Origin: AAA164-E04 sp964342825
Lineage (GTDB): Bacteria > Verrucomicrobiota > Verrucomicrobiia > Limisphaerales > AAA164-E04
Direction: 5' to 3'
Assembly (NCBI GenBank): GCA_964342825.1
Contig: CAYFHO010000006.1
Coordinates: 1-64,000 of the forward strand
Length of the DNA: 64,000 nt
Shown: positions 27,246 to 36,468 of the stretch, piece after piece
How the letters are laid out: the number at the start of each line of letters is the position of its first letter
Position numbering within the stretch: position 1 is the stretch's first letter
Program-made: the position numbers and the translations under genes
Notes under the pieces: model-generated
The model's database searches: none
Seen by the model: the letters and a program-made list of their open reading frames with translations, nothing else
What the model was told of the DNA's origin: nothing

Positions 27246-28582
27246 TCATTACAAAAAAAGCCTTACCTCGACGCACGTTTCTCAGAGGCGTGGGAGCATC
27301 CTTGGCACTTCCCTTCCTGGATGCCATGGTTCCGGCCGCAACCGCGTCCAGCAAAACAGCACTGGGCCAAACCAAGCGTCTTGGTTTTGTCTTTATGCCG
27401 ATGGGATGTGATCAGTCCAGATGGTTCCCGAAAAATGACGGTAAACTGAAGGAACTTTCTCCCATATTGAGTTCGCTTGAACCGATCAAACACCAGGTAA
27501 CGGTCCTTCAAAACATGGAGCTGGCCAACGCTTACCCGGGTTCACATGCGACCTCAAATTCCTCCTTTCTCAGCGCAGCCAAGGCCAAGCACACGGAGGG
27601 GAACGATTACTATCTGGGAACAACGGTCGATCAGATCGCGGCTCAAAATATTGGGCATCAATCTCAGCTTCCCTCCCTGGAGTTATCAATGGATCTGATG
27701 CAGACGGTCGGACAATGCGACAACGGCTATGCCTGCGTCTATCAGAACAATCTCTCCTGGTCCACACCCACCACACCTCTGCCGGCGGAGGCCCACCCAC
27801 GCATCGTGTTTGAAACCTTGTTTGGCGATGGCGGAACTCCCGAGCAACGCAAGGCAGCTCTTCAACATCGAGCCAGTTTGCTGGATGCATTCAATCATGA
27901 CATTGCACGCTTGAAACGCAACCTGGGTTCCGAGGACCGTGCACGTGTGGACACCTATTTGGAGACGGTAAGAGAAGTTGAACGCCGCATTCAACGTGCG
28001 GAAGCCAACACGAAGGATAATCCGCTTCCGGATTTGGACCGACCTGTCGGGGTTCCTGAATCGTATGCGGAGCACGCCCGATTGATGTTTGATTTACAAT
28101 TGCTCGCCTTTCAAGGCGATGTCACTCGAGTAACCACCTTTCAATTGGCTCGAGAGACAAGTAATCGCACCTATCCTGAAATTGGTGTCCCTGATCCCCA
28201 TCACCCGCTCTCTCATCATGGAAATGATCCTGACAAGATTGCTCGCATGGCAAAGATCAATCAGTTTCATGTGTCGCTCTTTGCGGAATACGTTCAAAAA
28301 CTTCAGGATACTCCGGAAGGTGAAGGTTCTCTGCTGGATCAGACATTGCTTCTATACGGAAGTGGTATCGGCAATCCTAATGTGCATGACCACACCAACC
28401 TGCCTATTCTGTTGGCAGGAGGGCGCGCCACAGGACTGAAAGGTGGACGACATGTTCGTTATGAAAAACCCACACCTCTGGCAAATCTTCATCTCACCCT
28501 TTTGGATAAAGCGGGAGTGCATTTGGATTCGTTTGCGGACAGCACGGGTAAAATGGATGAGCTTTTCCCTCTGACAGTGTGA
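27242..28582 (+). CDS. DUF1552 protein (Tat-exported)
   Basis: The 446-aa protein belongs to DUF1552, the constant partner of DUF1592-type cytochrome proteins. A twin-arginine signal (PRRTFLRGVGASLALPF) is followed by FVFMPMGCDQSRWFP, an SNSSFLSAAKAKHTEG block and a C-terminal LLYGSGIGNPNVHDHTNLP segment. It is translationally coupled on both sides: an ATGA overlap with the DUF1592 gene and TGATG with the ankyrin gene. The reaction is not known. Export with its partner suggests a periplasmic complex. Confidence 0.92.
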   Translation: MIITKKALPRRTFLRGVGASLALPFLDAMVPAATASSKTALGQTKRLGFVFMPMGCDQSRWFPKNDGKLKELSPILSSLEPIKHQVTVLQNMELANAYPGSHATSNSSFLSAAKAKHTEGNDYYLGTTVDQIAAQNIGHQSQLPSLELSMDLMQTVGQCDNGYACVYQNNLSWSTPTTPLPAEAHPRIVFETLFGDGGTPEQRKAALQHRASLLDAFNHDIARLKRNLGSEDRARVDTYLETVREVERRIQRAEANTKDNPLPDLDRPVGVPESYAEHARLMFDLQLLAFQGDVTRVTTFQLARETSNRTYPEIGVPDPHHPLSHHGNDPDKIARMAKINQFHVSLFAEYVQKLQDTPEGEGSLLDQTLLLYGSGIGNPNVHDHTNLPILLAGGRATGLKGGRHVRYEKPTPLANLHLTLLDKAGVHLDSFADSTGKMDELFPLTV

Positions 28583-30099
28583 TGAAATTCTGGTTCCCAG
28601 GTCTATTCTGTTTGTGCTTCTGCCTGTCAGGTCAGAATGCCGTTATTGATTCTGTTAAGCATTCAGATTACTCAACGCTGAAAGCATTGATTGCTGAAAA
28701 ACAGGACTTGGATGCTGCCGACGGGAACGGCATGACGGCACTGCATTTGGCGGCTTTGCAAAATGATCTGAAGTCAGTTCATTTGTTATTGAAAGCGAAA
28801 GCCAACCCCTCTGCGACCACGGATTACGGGATCACTCCTTTGTGGCTCGCCTGCCAAAACGGGAATGCAACTATCGTGAATTCCCTCTTGAAGGCAGGGG
28901 CAGATTTGCAACATTCATTGCCAGGAAAACAAACTCCATTGATGGTGGCCGCCCGCGCCGGAAACATTGAGATCGTGCAGGCTTTGACGACAAAGGGTGC
29001 CGACATCAACGCGAAGGAACGTAAAGGTCAGAGCGCCATCATGTGGGCAGCCGCAGAGGGACACGCTAAGGTAGTCAAATGGTTGATCGAAGCAGGAGCA
29101 GACTTTCAATCCCCCCTCAAAAGCGGTTTTACGCCTTTGTTTTTTGCGATTCGTGGTGGACATACGGACACGGTCATCACGCTTCTGAATGCCGGTGCAG
29201 ATGTCAACAAGGCGATGCGACCGGAGCGCAGAGCCAGCCGAGGTCCCCAATCGGGAATGACTCCTTTGTTGATGGCTGTTGAGAATGGACATTTCGAGCT
29301 GGCCATCAAACTGGTCAAAGCAGGTGCCAACCCAAATGACCTTGGAGCAGGCTATGCCGCTCTCCACGCCATTACCTGGGTGCGCAAACCAGACAGCGGG
29401 GAAGGTGTGAACGGTATGCCCCCACCTGATGGATCAGGAAGTCTTACGTCCCTTGAATTTGTCAGTCAAATGCTGGATCTGGGAGCGGATGTCAATATTC
29501 GTATACCAAGAGGCAGTGGAGGAGCGGGCAAATTTAGCAGGGAAGGAGCAAGCCCCTTTTTAATGGCTGCCAAAACCGCAGACCTGGATCTTTTGAAATT
29601 ACTTTTCGCCTCAGGAGCAAATCCATCCTTACTGAATGAAGATGAGGTGACTCCTCTTATTGTTGCAGCTGGACTTGGAACGGTCGCAGCAGGTGAAGTT
29701 GCGGGCACTGAGCCTGAGGTTCTGGAAACTGTGAACTGGCTTCTGGATATCGGGCAGGATATCAATGCCGTAAGCAGTAAAGGTGAAACAGCCATGCATG
29801 CAGCTGCATACAAAAACCTACCTGATGTGATTAAATTTTTGGCTTCCCGAGGGGCGAGCATTGAGGTCTGGAACCAACCCAATCAACATGGATGGACCCC
29901 ATTGCTGATCGCTGAAGGTTTTCGTCCCGGCAATTTCAAACCATCCTTTGAAACCATCGAGGCAATCCATGAGGTGATGATCGCAGCAGGTGTCACTCCT
30001 CCTCCCTCAACACAACCCAAGGGGCTCAACAACACGGATTACGTTCCCGCAGACCAAAAGACAAAAGGAGCGAATCCCTGGAAAAAAGATACCCAATAA
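28582..30099 (+). CDS. Secreted ankyrin-repeat protein
   Basis: The roughly 505-aa protein has a short Sec signal peptide and about ten ankyrin repeats between residues 25 and 480 (for example MTALHLAALQND, ITPLWLACQNGN, QTPLMVAARAGN, ETAMHAAAYKN). A longer insertion lies at about 260-310. The tail is Pro/Lys rich. Its ATG shares a base with the DUF1552 stop codon, so it is coupled to the DUF1592-DUF1552 pair and may be a scaffold or binding partner for them. Ankyrin genes accompany this pair in related genomes as far as I recall; the role is inference. Confidence 0.9.
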   Translation: MKFWFPGLFCLCFCLSGQNAVIDSVKHSDYSTLKALIAEKQDLDAADGNGMTALHLAALQNDLKSVHLLLKAKANPSATTDYGITPLWLACQNGNATIVNSLLKAGADLQHSLPGKQTPLMVAARAGNIEIVQALTTKGADINAKERKGQSAIMWAAAEGHAKVVKWLIEAGADFQSPLKSGFTPLFFAIRGGHTDTVITLLNAGADVNKAMRPERRASRGPQSGMTPLLMAVENGHFELAIKLVKAGANPNDLGAGYAALHAITWVRKPDSGEGVNGMPPPDGSGSLTSLEFVSQMLDLGADVNIRIPRGSGGAGKFSREGASPFLMAAKTADLDLLKLLFASGANPSLLNEDEVTPLIVAAGLGTVAAGEVAGTEPEVLETVNWLLDIGQDINAVSSKGETAMHAAAYKNLPDVIKFLASRGASIEVWNQPNQHGWTPLLIAEGFRPGNFKPSFETIEAIHEVMIAAGVTPPPSTQPKGLNNTDYVPADQKTKGANPWKKDTQ

Positions 30100-30140
30100 A
30101 CTTGGAAGCGTTTCCTTTTGTGAGGGAAAAACTGCGATCG

Positions 30141-30980
30141 CTACGCTAAGCCATACTGAAACACCTTCAGGACCAGCCTGGTCCCTGCTTCGTACAGAAG
30201 CCAGTTCAACAACAACAAAAACACGGGGGTAAAATCGATCCGCGCCCATTGAAGCGGCAAGGGACTTAACGGAGACATCAATTTTTCAGAGACCCCATCC
30301 AGCCAATCCCAACCTTCCCAATTACCCAGATGAATATAGCTATGGATCAGGTATAGGATCATTAGAACATTGACCAAATAATACAAAGCCAGCCAGGCAC
30401 AGAGGGAGATACACAAGGATTGCCAAACTAAAAAAGAAACACTCTTGATGGGCGGCAGCACCCCCAGCCAACCAAAAACGATTCCCAGGAAAATCCATCC
30501 CGCCATCCCGAAGAGCACAAGTGCCACCATCTGCAGTACCCAGTGCCTGTTTTGCAGAAAGCCTAAAGAAGCATTAAGACCACTCACAATGTTCTCTGCG
30601 GTGTCTTCTCGGCTCATGCGCGCCAAAAACCAGACCCAAATATAGGCAATCAATGCAAACTTCATGAAACTGGCAAAGGCCATCCAAAACATGGAAACAA
30701 GAGTACCCGTTTTAAAGTAAACCATCAGCAAGAGGAATTTGACCACCATGGTGGTTTCGATAGGAGCACCAAGATAGTGAAGCAAGATGGTTTTGAGAAA
30801 AATCAAAACAGCAAAGCCCCCAAAATACAACCAGGCCCGACTCATCCGACGGGTCGGGCCAACCAGAGTCCCTAGAAGTGTCAGCGGACGTTGTATATCT
30901 GCCTTGTTATGAAGTTGTATCCAACCATTCACCCAAAGAATCCAGGCCGCCAAATTAAGAATGAAGTCAATGATCTGCAT
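30141..30980 (-). CDS. Integral membrane protein with tandem YggT-like units
   Basis: The 279-aa protein has six to seven hydrophobic segments. The C-terminal half (HLGNWEGWDWLDGVSEKL, then PLSPLPLQWARIDFTPVFLLLL) follows the YggT pattern of a P-rich loop and an x-IDF-P-hydrophobic helix. The N-terminal half has a corresponding PLTLLGTLVGPTRRM loop with a following hydrophobic helix. The gene is thus probably a duplicated YggT-like protein. YggT proteins are small membrane proteins with roles proposed in ion homeostasis and envelope biology. Its function here is not known. It is convergent with the ankyrin gene. Confidence 0.65.
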   Translation of the reverse strand: MQIIDFILNLAAWILWVNGWIQLHNKADIQRPLTLLGTLVGPTRRMSRAWLYFGGFAVLIFLKTILLHYLGAPIETTMVVKFLLLMVYFKTGTLVSMFWMAFASFMKFALIAYIWVWFLARMSREDTAENIVSGLNASLGFLQNRHWVLQMVALVLFGMAGWIFLGIVFGWLGVLPPIKSVSFLVWQSLCISLCAWLALYYLVNVLMILYLIHSYIHLGNWEGWDWLDGVSEKLMSPLSPLPLQWARIDFTPVFLLLLNWLLYEAGTRLVLKVFQYGLA

Positions 30981-31083
30981 TCACAAACATGTCTACCAGA
31001 TTCACCCCCAATTGAAAATCTCGAAACGCAGACTGTACAGAGTGATGCACCAGTCAGGACTGTCGTGACGAAAACTGGCTGAT

Positions 31084-31102
31084 ACTAAACTTGAAGTTTA
31101 GT
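31084..31102. promoter_or_regulatory. Perfect 19-bp palindrome, candidate operator
   Basis: ACTAAACTT-G-AAGTTTAGT is a perfect inverted repeat with a single central base, about 100 bp upstream of the YggT-like gene and 360 bp upstream of the orphan island. The form is that of a dimeric repressor site. It could equally be a minor hairpin; no regulator gene is adjacent. Confidence 0.3.
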
Positions 31103-31333
31103 TTACTTGAAGAGGGGAAGTATACCTTGTGCTTCCTTGAAATTACTACGAAGTGTCATGTGACAGCATGAAACGAGCATCCTCCTGAGGCTCTAAAATC
31201 AGACAACACATATTAAAACGCGACACTCTATTAATATATTTTTTAAGTTACTTATTTTTAACGACAAATAACATTTAATAAATTGACTTTAATTAATTTT
31301 AAAGCAGCATCTGATGCCGTAAACCCAATGGAT

Positions 31334-31350
31334 CACTTGCATTTCGATTA
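31334..31350 (+). repeat. 17-bp motif shared with 51968-51984 (copy 1)
   Basis: CACTTGCATTTCGATTA occurs here and, unchanged and in the same orientation, at 51968-51984. Both copies lie in AT-rich intergenic DNA upstream of plus-strand genes, and both are preceded within a few bases by CAATG. Confidence 0.4.
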
Positions 31351-31463
31351 AGAAAAATTTGGAATCAAATGAATCCGAGCAATCCGGCTGAAACAATTTA
31401 AAGCTAATAGTAAAAATTTCTCACATTTAAATATTGGTACACACACACATTTCACTTAACATT

Positions 31464-32033
31464 ATGAAGATACGACTACTAAATCTAAGATTAATTGACG
31501 CAATACTCGTCATTTTTCTTGTAAGCAATACAATCCCGCACAAAGCGACTGCCCATACCGAACAGGAATATGTAGATTGGTGTTTTGTTATTCGAGAAAA
31601 CCGGGAAAGAGCCAATGACCGGGATAGGCTGATAACCGAAAGTCGCCTCTGGAGTAACTATGACAATGAAGTTGAAGCCATCTACAACACTTACATCAAC
31701 GACACGTGGGCAGCCTGGGAAACGATGGCGGCAGCAACCGCCTTGGCTGAAGTCGCCTACTTTGGTGCATCTACCGGGTGTGGCCCAGCCATCCCCTGCC
31801 AAAACGCTGCATTGGCAGCGTATCTCGTCGCCATTACCGTCATTCAAGCTGAATACATGAGCACCTTAAATCAAATCGAGAGCACCAAAAATTCAGCACT
31901 AAACGCTGCCGGAACAACTCTTCAGGATGGTTTGGAAATTGAAGAAATGCGCCACACAAATACAGCAATGGAAATTGATATTCTTTGGCAAGAATGTATT
32001 GTGGACGCCCAACACCACACCAATCCTCATTAA
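31464..32033 (+). CDS. Unrecognised secreted protein, first gene of AT-rich island
   Basis: The 189-aa product has a signal peptide (residues 1-28, cleavage near ATA-H). An acidic region with several Tyr/Trp follows, then an Ala-rich hydrophobic stretch at about 75-115 that contains a close Cys pair (GCGPAIPC). Four cysteines in all could form disulfides. The C-terminal third is helical and charged and ends HHTNPH. ATG 31464 is chosen because it opens the signal peptide. No family is recognised. Base composition is more AT-rich than the surrounding genes. Two further unknown genes follow on the same strand. Confidence 0.6.
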   Translation: MKIRLLNLRLIDAILVIFLVSNTIPHKATAHTEQEYVDWCFVIRENRERANDRDRLITESRLWSNYDNEVEAIYNTYINDTWAAWETMAAATALAEVAYFGASTGCGPAIPCQNAALAAYLVAITVIQAEYMSTLNQIESTKNSALNAAGTTLQDGLEIEEMRHTNTAMEIDILWQECIVDAQHHTNPH

Positions 32034-32049
32034 CAGGAAATCAAAGTCA

Positions 32050-32415
32050 ATGAAAACCGAAAGAAGTAAAATCAAGAACTCTGTTCGCTTCAAGTGGTGG
32101 CAAATTTCCCATCCTGTTCTGAGCTTGGCCACATATACTTTTTGTTTAATTTTAGGTTTTGCTATCTGCTCCTTCTTTATCGGACCTGTAGCTACACGCC
32201 AGTCAGGGATAGATAGCATCTTATCATTGTTGGAAACATTCGTGAAAATTCGGGCAATTTGGTTCATAGGAGCATGCCTTGGCTTCGTTTGGATACTCAA
32301 TCACCGAAACCCAATTTGGAAGCGCCACTTGGAACAGGCCAAACAACACGATCCCGAACTGGCTTCTCAATTTGAAGAACTTGCCTATCGCGACGGATTA
32401 ATCAAAGGCAATTGA
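32050..32415 (+). CDS. Unrecognised small membrane protein, second gene of AT-rich island
   Basis: The 121-aa protein has a basic N-terminus, two predicted membrane helices (about 20-45 and 60-80), and a cytoplasmic charged tail ending RDGLIKGN. It starts 16 nt after the preceding gene and is followed 28 nt later by a third unknown gene. No known family is apparent. The start at 32050 is the first ATG after the upstream stop codon. Confidence 0.55.
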   Translation: MKTERSKIKNSVRFKWWQISHPVLSLATYTFCLILGFAICSFFIGPVATRQSGIDSILSLLETFVKIRAIWFIGACLGFVWILNHRNPIWKRHLEQAKQHDPELASQFEELAYRDGLIKGN

Positions 32416-32443
32416 CTTAGGAATCAATACAGATACTTATACC

Positions 32444-33022
32444 ATGAAGAATTCAAAAACCCAAAAATCATTAGTCTATATCACCTTCTTAACAAGCATC
32501 TTGACGATCTCGATCGTAATAACACAAGAGGGAACTCATGCCCAATCCACCAGATCGAAAAAACCATCCTCAACCAATGGAAGTTTTGTGAAAACCATAC
32601 AATCTCTCCCCGAGAGAATGATCTTGGAGGCAATGGCAGCTGAGGAGGCAAATGGCAAAAAGTCGATAGATTGGGATTCGGCAATTGTTTGGACTGATGA
32701 ACTGATCCAATTAAGTGAACACCATATTCCAGAGAGTTCAATCACGCTCGAAAACCATGCAAATCGAGGCGACAATATAAGACGCCACGTCGTATATGGT
32801 TCATGGATCAAGACTAAGGAACGTCTTGCAAAAGGACGCCGTTTTCGACAAGAAATCGCTGATCAAAGATCTGCTTTCAATGCAAGATTAAAAGCTTTTG
32901 AGAAAAAGCATGGCAAGAAGTGGGTCGATGCAGTATTGGCCGAAGAATCTCATTTAACCGATCAGAACGACTCCTATAGTGCAAATCCAAGATCGAAGTT
33001 TAAAGGACAAAAACTAAATTAA
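32444..33022 (+). CDS. Unrecognised secreted protein, third gene of AT-rich island
   Basis: The 192-aa protein has a signal peptide or membrane anchor (about 10-33), a Ser/Lys-rich linker and then a charged, mostly helical domain rich in Arg, Lys and Glu (for example RMILEAMAAEEANGKK and RRFRQEIADQRSAFN). There are no cysteines. No family is recognised. It ends just before a strong terminator, which closes the three-gene unit. Confidence 0.55.
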   Translation: MKNSKTQKSLVYITFLTSILTISIVITQEGTHAQSTRSKKPSSTNGSFVKTIQSLPERMILEAMAAEEANGKKSIDWDSAIVWTDELIQLSEHHIPESSITLENHANRGDNIRRHVVYGSWIKTKERLAKGRRFRQEIADQRSAFNARLKAFEKKHGKKWVDAVLAEESHLTDQNDSYSANPRSKFKGQKLN

Positions 33023-33036
33023 CCCCACAAACCAAA

Positions 33037-33069
33037 AGGCTGTTGAAGTTGATTCAACAGCCTCTTTTT
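33037..33069 (+). terminator. Rho-independent terminator closing the orphan island
   Basis: An 11-bp perfect stem AGGCTGTTGAA (33037-33047) / TTCAACAGCCT (33053-33063) closes a 5-nt loop and is followed by C then TTTTT. It lies 15 nt after the stop at 33022. The convergent sucD gene ends at 33101, and the same hairpin may also serve that strand. Confidence 0.9.
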
Positions 33070-33100
33070 GAATTGGGATTTGGAAAGATTGACGGATTGA

Positions 33101-33991
33101 TTACATCACTTTGAGCAGGACGTCTGCCATTTCAGAAGGTGTTGCGGCAACTTGAATTCCCGCTTCGCGGAAGGCAGCAATTTTGGCTTCAGCGGTTCCT
33201 TTTCCTCCACTGACAATCGCTCCGGCATGCCCCATTCGTCGCCCTGGAGGTGCTGTGGTTCCTGCTATGAAACCTGCCACCGGCTTTTTGCAGTTATCCC
33301 TGATCCAGGCAGCGGCTTCTTCTTCCGCAGAACCACCGATTTCACCGATCATGATGATTCCATGGGTTTCGGGATCATCGTTGAACATTTTGATCACATC
33401 CAGGTGGGATGTACCATTGACCGGATCTCCACCGATACCCACACAAGTTGATTGCCCCACCCCTCGGCAGGTTAGTTGCCAAACGGCTTCATAGGTCAAT
33501 GTTCCACTTCGGGAAACAACTCCGATATTGCCTTTTTTGTGAATGTAACCGGGAGCGATACCAATGCGACATCCTCCAGATGAATCTTTCCCTTCACCAG
33601 GAGTCACAATGCCTGGGCAGTTGGGGCCGATCAGACGAGTCTTGCTTCCCTGTAGAGCTCGTTTGACCTTGACCATGTCATTGACTGGAATTCCTTCTGT
33701 GATACAGACCACAAGATCCAGCCCAGCATCGACACCTTCGAGTATGGCATCTGCCGCAAATGGAGGTGGCACGAAAATAGCAGAGGTGGTTGCACCTGTT
33801 TCTGCGACAGCTTGTGTCACGGTATCAAAAACCGGCACCTTGTCCTCAAAAGTCTGCCCACCCTTGCCAGGTGTGACACCTGCCACGATCTGAGAGCCGT
33901 AGTCCAGGCTCAACTTTGCATGACGACCGCCAAAGGAGCCGGTGATACCCTGAACCAATACTTTTGTTTCGGGAGTGACTAAAATTGCCAT
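33101..33991 (-). CDS. sucD: Succinate--CoA ligase, ADP/GDP-forming, alpha subunit
   Basis: The 296-aa subunit carries the CoA-binding Rossmann domain (VLVQGITGSFGGRHA) and the ligase domain with the phosphorylated histidine H255 (MGHAGAIVSGGKGTAE). With SucC it turns succinyl-CoA into succinate with substrate-level phosphorylation in the TCA cycle. It lies 53 nt after sucC, which follows the citrate synthase gene on the same strand, so the three probably form an operon. Confidence 0.96.
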   Translation of the reverse strand: MAILVTPETKVLVQGITGSFGGRHAKLSLDYGSQIVAGVTPGKGGQTFEDKVPVFDTVTQAVAETGATTSAIFVPPPFAADAILEGVDAGLDLVVCITEGIPVNDMVKVKRALQGSKTRLIGPNCPGIVTPGEGKDSSGGCRIGIAPGYIHKKGNIGVVSRSGTLTYEAVWQLTCRGVGQSTCVGIGGDPVNGTSHLDVIKMFNDDPETHGIIMIGEIGGSAEEEAAAWIRDNCKKPVAGFIAGTTAPPGRRMGHAGAIVSGGKGTAEAKIAAFREAGIQVAATPSEMADVLLKVM

Positions 33992-34044
33992 AATAGATGT
34001 TTACTTTAAAATTCTGTGAGTGTGATGGAGTGGTTCGTTTTTTC

Positions 34045-35244
34045 TTAAACGGCAGCAACAATCTTCTGAGCGGCATCGGCCATGGAATCACCGCTGATCA
34101 GTTCAAGTCCGGACTCATCAAGAATCTTCTTACCGATCTCAACGTTATTTCCTTCAAGCCGAACCACAAGAGGAATCGACAGATTGGTTTCTTTGGCTGC
34201 TGCCACCACGCCTTCTGCGATCACGTCACATTGCATGATACCACCAAAGATATTCACCAAAATACCTTTAACATTAGGATCGCTCAGGATGATTTGGAAG
34301 GCAGCCGTCACCTGCTCCCGTGAAGCACCGCCGCCCACGTCGAGGAAATTGGCCGGATCTCCACCATAATGCTTGATAATATCCATCGTGGCCATGGCCA
34401 ACCCAGCCCCATTGACCAGACAGGCGATATTTCCGTCGAGCTTGATATAATTCAGATCATACTTTCCGGCTTCGATTTCCAGGGGAGCTTCCTCACCTAA
34501 ATCCCGCATATCCTGGATGTCCTTGTGTCGATAAAGCGCGTTGTCGTCGAGCGATATCTTGGCATCCACCGCGGCGATTCCCTGACTGCCATCTACGTTT
34601 TCGACAATGCAAAGCGGATTGATTTCCACCATGGAGGCGTCGCAATTCCAAAAGGTTTTATAAACTCCCATGAGCAACTTGGCCGCCTGGCCAATCAAAG
34701 CAGAAGGAAGCCCCAAAGCTGCGGCAATATTGCGAGCCTGGTAAGGCATCATTCCCATGGCAGGATCGATGGTTTCCTTGACAATTTTCTCGGGAGTTTT
34801 TTCTGCAACTTCCTCGATGTCCATTCCACCTTCAGTGCTGGCCATGACGATGGGCTTGGAAGAATTACGATCAAGGAGCACTGCCAGGTAGAGTTCCTTG
34901 ACAATTTTTTCTGCGCTGGCAACCAATAGGGTCTTAACCTCCCTGCCTTCCGGACCTGTTTGCTTGGTGACGAGGACTTCGCCCAGCATGGATTTGGCTT
35001 TATCGACGGTTTCCTCCACGCTCTTGCAAAGATGGACACCACCTTGAAATCCGCTCTTGAAGGTTCCTTTGCCTCGTCCACCGGCATGGATCTGTGATTT
35101 GATCACGACCATGGTTTGGCCCGCATCAAAGAGGGCTTGTGCTGCGGTTTGCGCTTCTTCGATGCTCTTACAGGCCTGTCCAGAAGGAACGTTGACTCCG
35201 TGTCGTGCCAATAATTCTTTGGCTTGGTATTCGTGAATATTCAT
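34045..35244 (-). CDS. sucC: Succinate--CoA ligase, beta subunit
   Basis: The 399-aa ATP-grasp subunit opens with the invariant MNIHEYQAKELLARHGV and has the ATP-binding KSQIHAGGRGKG segment. A C-terminal GGDPANFLDVGGGA block leads into the ligase domain that binds succinate and the phospho-histidine loop. The length is normal. It lies between citrate synthase (96-nt gap) and sucD (53-nt gap). Confidence 0.96.
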   Translation of the reverse strand: MNIHEYQAKELLARHGVNVPSGQACKSIEEAQTAAQALFDAGQTMVVIKSQIHAGGRGKGTFKSGFQGGVHLCKSVEETVDKAKSMLGEVLVTKQTGPEGREVKTLLVASAEKIVKELYLAVLLDRNSSKPIVMASTEGGMDIEEVAEKTPEKIVKETIDPAMGMMPYQARNIAAALGLPSALIGQAAKLLMGVYKTFWNCDASMVEINPLCIVENVDGSQGIAAVDAKISLDDNALYRHKDIQDMRDLGEEAPLEIEAGKYDLNYIKLDGNIACLVNGAGLAMATMDIIKHYGGDPANFLDVGGGASREQVTAAFQIILSDPNVKGILVNIFGGIMQCDVIAEGVVAAAKETNLSIPLVVRLEGNNVEIGKKILDESGLELISGDSMADAAQKIVAAV

Positions 35245-35340
35245 GAAATGTATTGCTTGCGTAGGCTGGGTAAAATCGACTTCAGGAAACCCAAATTTTT
35301 CGGTGGGCCTTATTGCTGATGATCAAAAACCACCTCTGAA

Positions 35341-36468
35341 CTACCGTTGATCAATGGGTGTCACCGTGAGGCCCTCAGGTCCAATATAATCACTTTGGGG
35401 TCGAATCAAGCGATTATCGGACATTTGTTCCAAAACATGAGCTGTCCAGCCGGATGTTCGGGCGATGGCAAAAATTGGAGTGAAAAGGTCAATTGGAATA
35501 TCCAGTGAGTAGTAAACGCTTGCAGAATAAAAATCCACATTTGCATGCAGACCTTTTTCGTGAAGCATGATTTCAGCGATCTTGTCACTCATCTGAATCC
35601 ACTTGGGTTCTGCAATGTGCTCTCCCATTTTGAGGACCATCTTACGCAACTTTAACGCTCGTGGGTCGAGAACCTTGTAAACCCTGTGACCAATGCCCAT
35701 GACCTTTTTCTTATTCTCCAGGCAATCAGCGATGTAGGCGTCGACATTGTCGAGACTTCCAATTTCCTGGAGCATACGAATGACCGCCTCGTTCGCTCCT
35801 CCATGGAGAGGGCCTTTGAGGGTACCGATGGCGCTTGTGACGGCTGAGTAAATATCCGAAAGAGTGGCAATGGTCACGCGGGAAGCAAAGGTCGAAGCGT
35901 TCATGCCATGGTCTGCGTGAAGGACGTAACACATATCCAGTGTGTCAACACTGTCCTTTTCAGCTTCCTTACCACCATTGATCAAGTAGAGGAAGTTGGC
36001 GGCTTCATTCAGATCTGAGCGGGATTCGACTAATGGTTTACCCTGGCGGTAGAGATGGAAATAAGCAGTGATGATCGGGATTTGAGCAATGATCTTGATA
36101 GCTTTTTCCTGGAGAGACTCCTGGTTATTATCTTCAGCAGAGGAGTCAAAACATCCGAGGGCGGACATCCCAGTCCGCAGAGCATGCATGGGAGCAGTGT
36201 CCTTGGGTAGTGATTGGATCAGGTCAATAACTCCCTGAGGTAATTTGCGATAACTTGCCAGTTTGGATTTCAAGGCGTCCAATTCGCTCTGATTTGGGAG
36301 TTTACCGTAATGGAGCAAATAAACCGTCTCTTCATAGCCTATATTTCCAGCCAGTTCGTTGATATCGTAGCCACGATAGATCAATTCCCCGATGTCACCC
36401 CGCACATCGCTGAGGTATGTTTTGGCGGCTACAATTCCTTCCAATCCTTTTGTTGCTTCACTACTCAT
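35341..36468 (-). CDS. gltA: Citrate synthase
   Basis: The 375-aa enzyme condenses acetyl-CoA with oxaloacetate. Active-site segments are LKGPLHGGANE, MGIGHRVYKVLDPRA and NVDFYSASVYY (catalytic Asp). It belongs to the short, Gram-positive/archaeal-like type (about 370-380 aa) that also contains 2-methylcitrate synthases. Linkage to sucCD, and the absence of prpB or prpD, favours a TCA role. It is the first gene of the probable gltA-sucC-sucD operon. Confidence 0.93.
   Translation of the reverse strand: MSSEATKGLEGIVAAKTYLSDVRGDIGELIYRGYDINELAGNIGYEETVYLLHYGKLPNQSELDALKSKLASYRKLPQGVIDLIQSLPKDTAPMHALRTGMSALGCFDSSAEDNNQESLQEKAIKIIAQIPIITAYFHLYRQGKPLVESRSDLNEAANFLYLINGGKEAEKDSVDTLDMCYVLHADHGMNASTFASRVTIATLSDIYSAVTSAIGTLKGPLHGGANEAVIRMLQEIGSLDNVDAYIADCLENKKKVMGIGHRVYKVLDPRALKLRKMVLKMGEHIAEPKWIQMSDKIAEIMLHEKGLHANVDFYSASVYYSLDIPIDLFTPIFAIARTSGWTAHVLEQMSDNRLIRPQSDYIGPEGLTVTPIDQR

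Larger units (their letters stand above)
30981..31463. other. AT-rich divergent intergenic region
   Basis: No gene is supported. The region becomes strongly AT-rich from about 31200. It contains a 19-bp palindrome at 31084-31102 and the 17-bp motif shared with the 52-kb intergenic region (31334-31350), each listed separately. Promoters for the island downstream and for the YggT-like gene upstream must lie here, but I see no clear -35/-10 pair. Confidence 0.5.

Noticed and set aside
28582..30099. Ankyrin protein as a host-interaction effector
   Set aside because: Its coupling to DUF1592 and DUF1552 genes and its Sec signal point to a periplasmic partner role instead.
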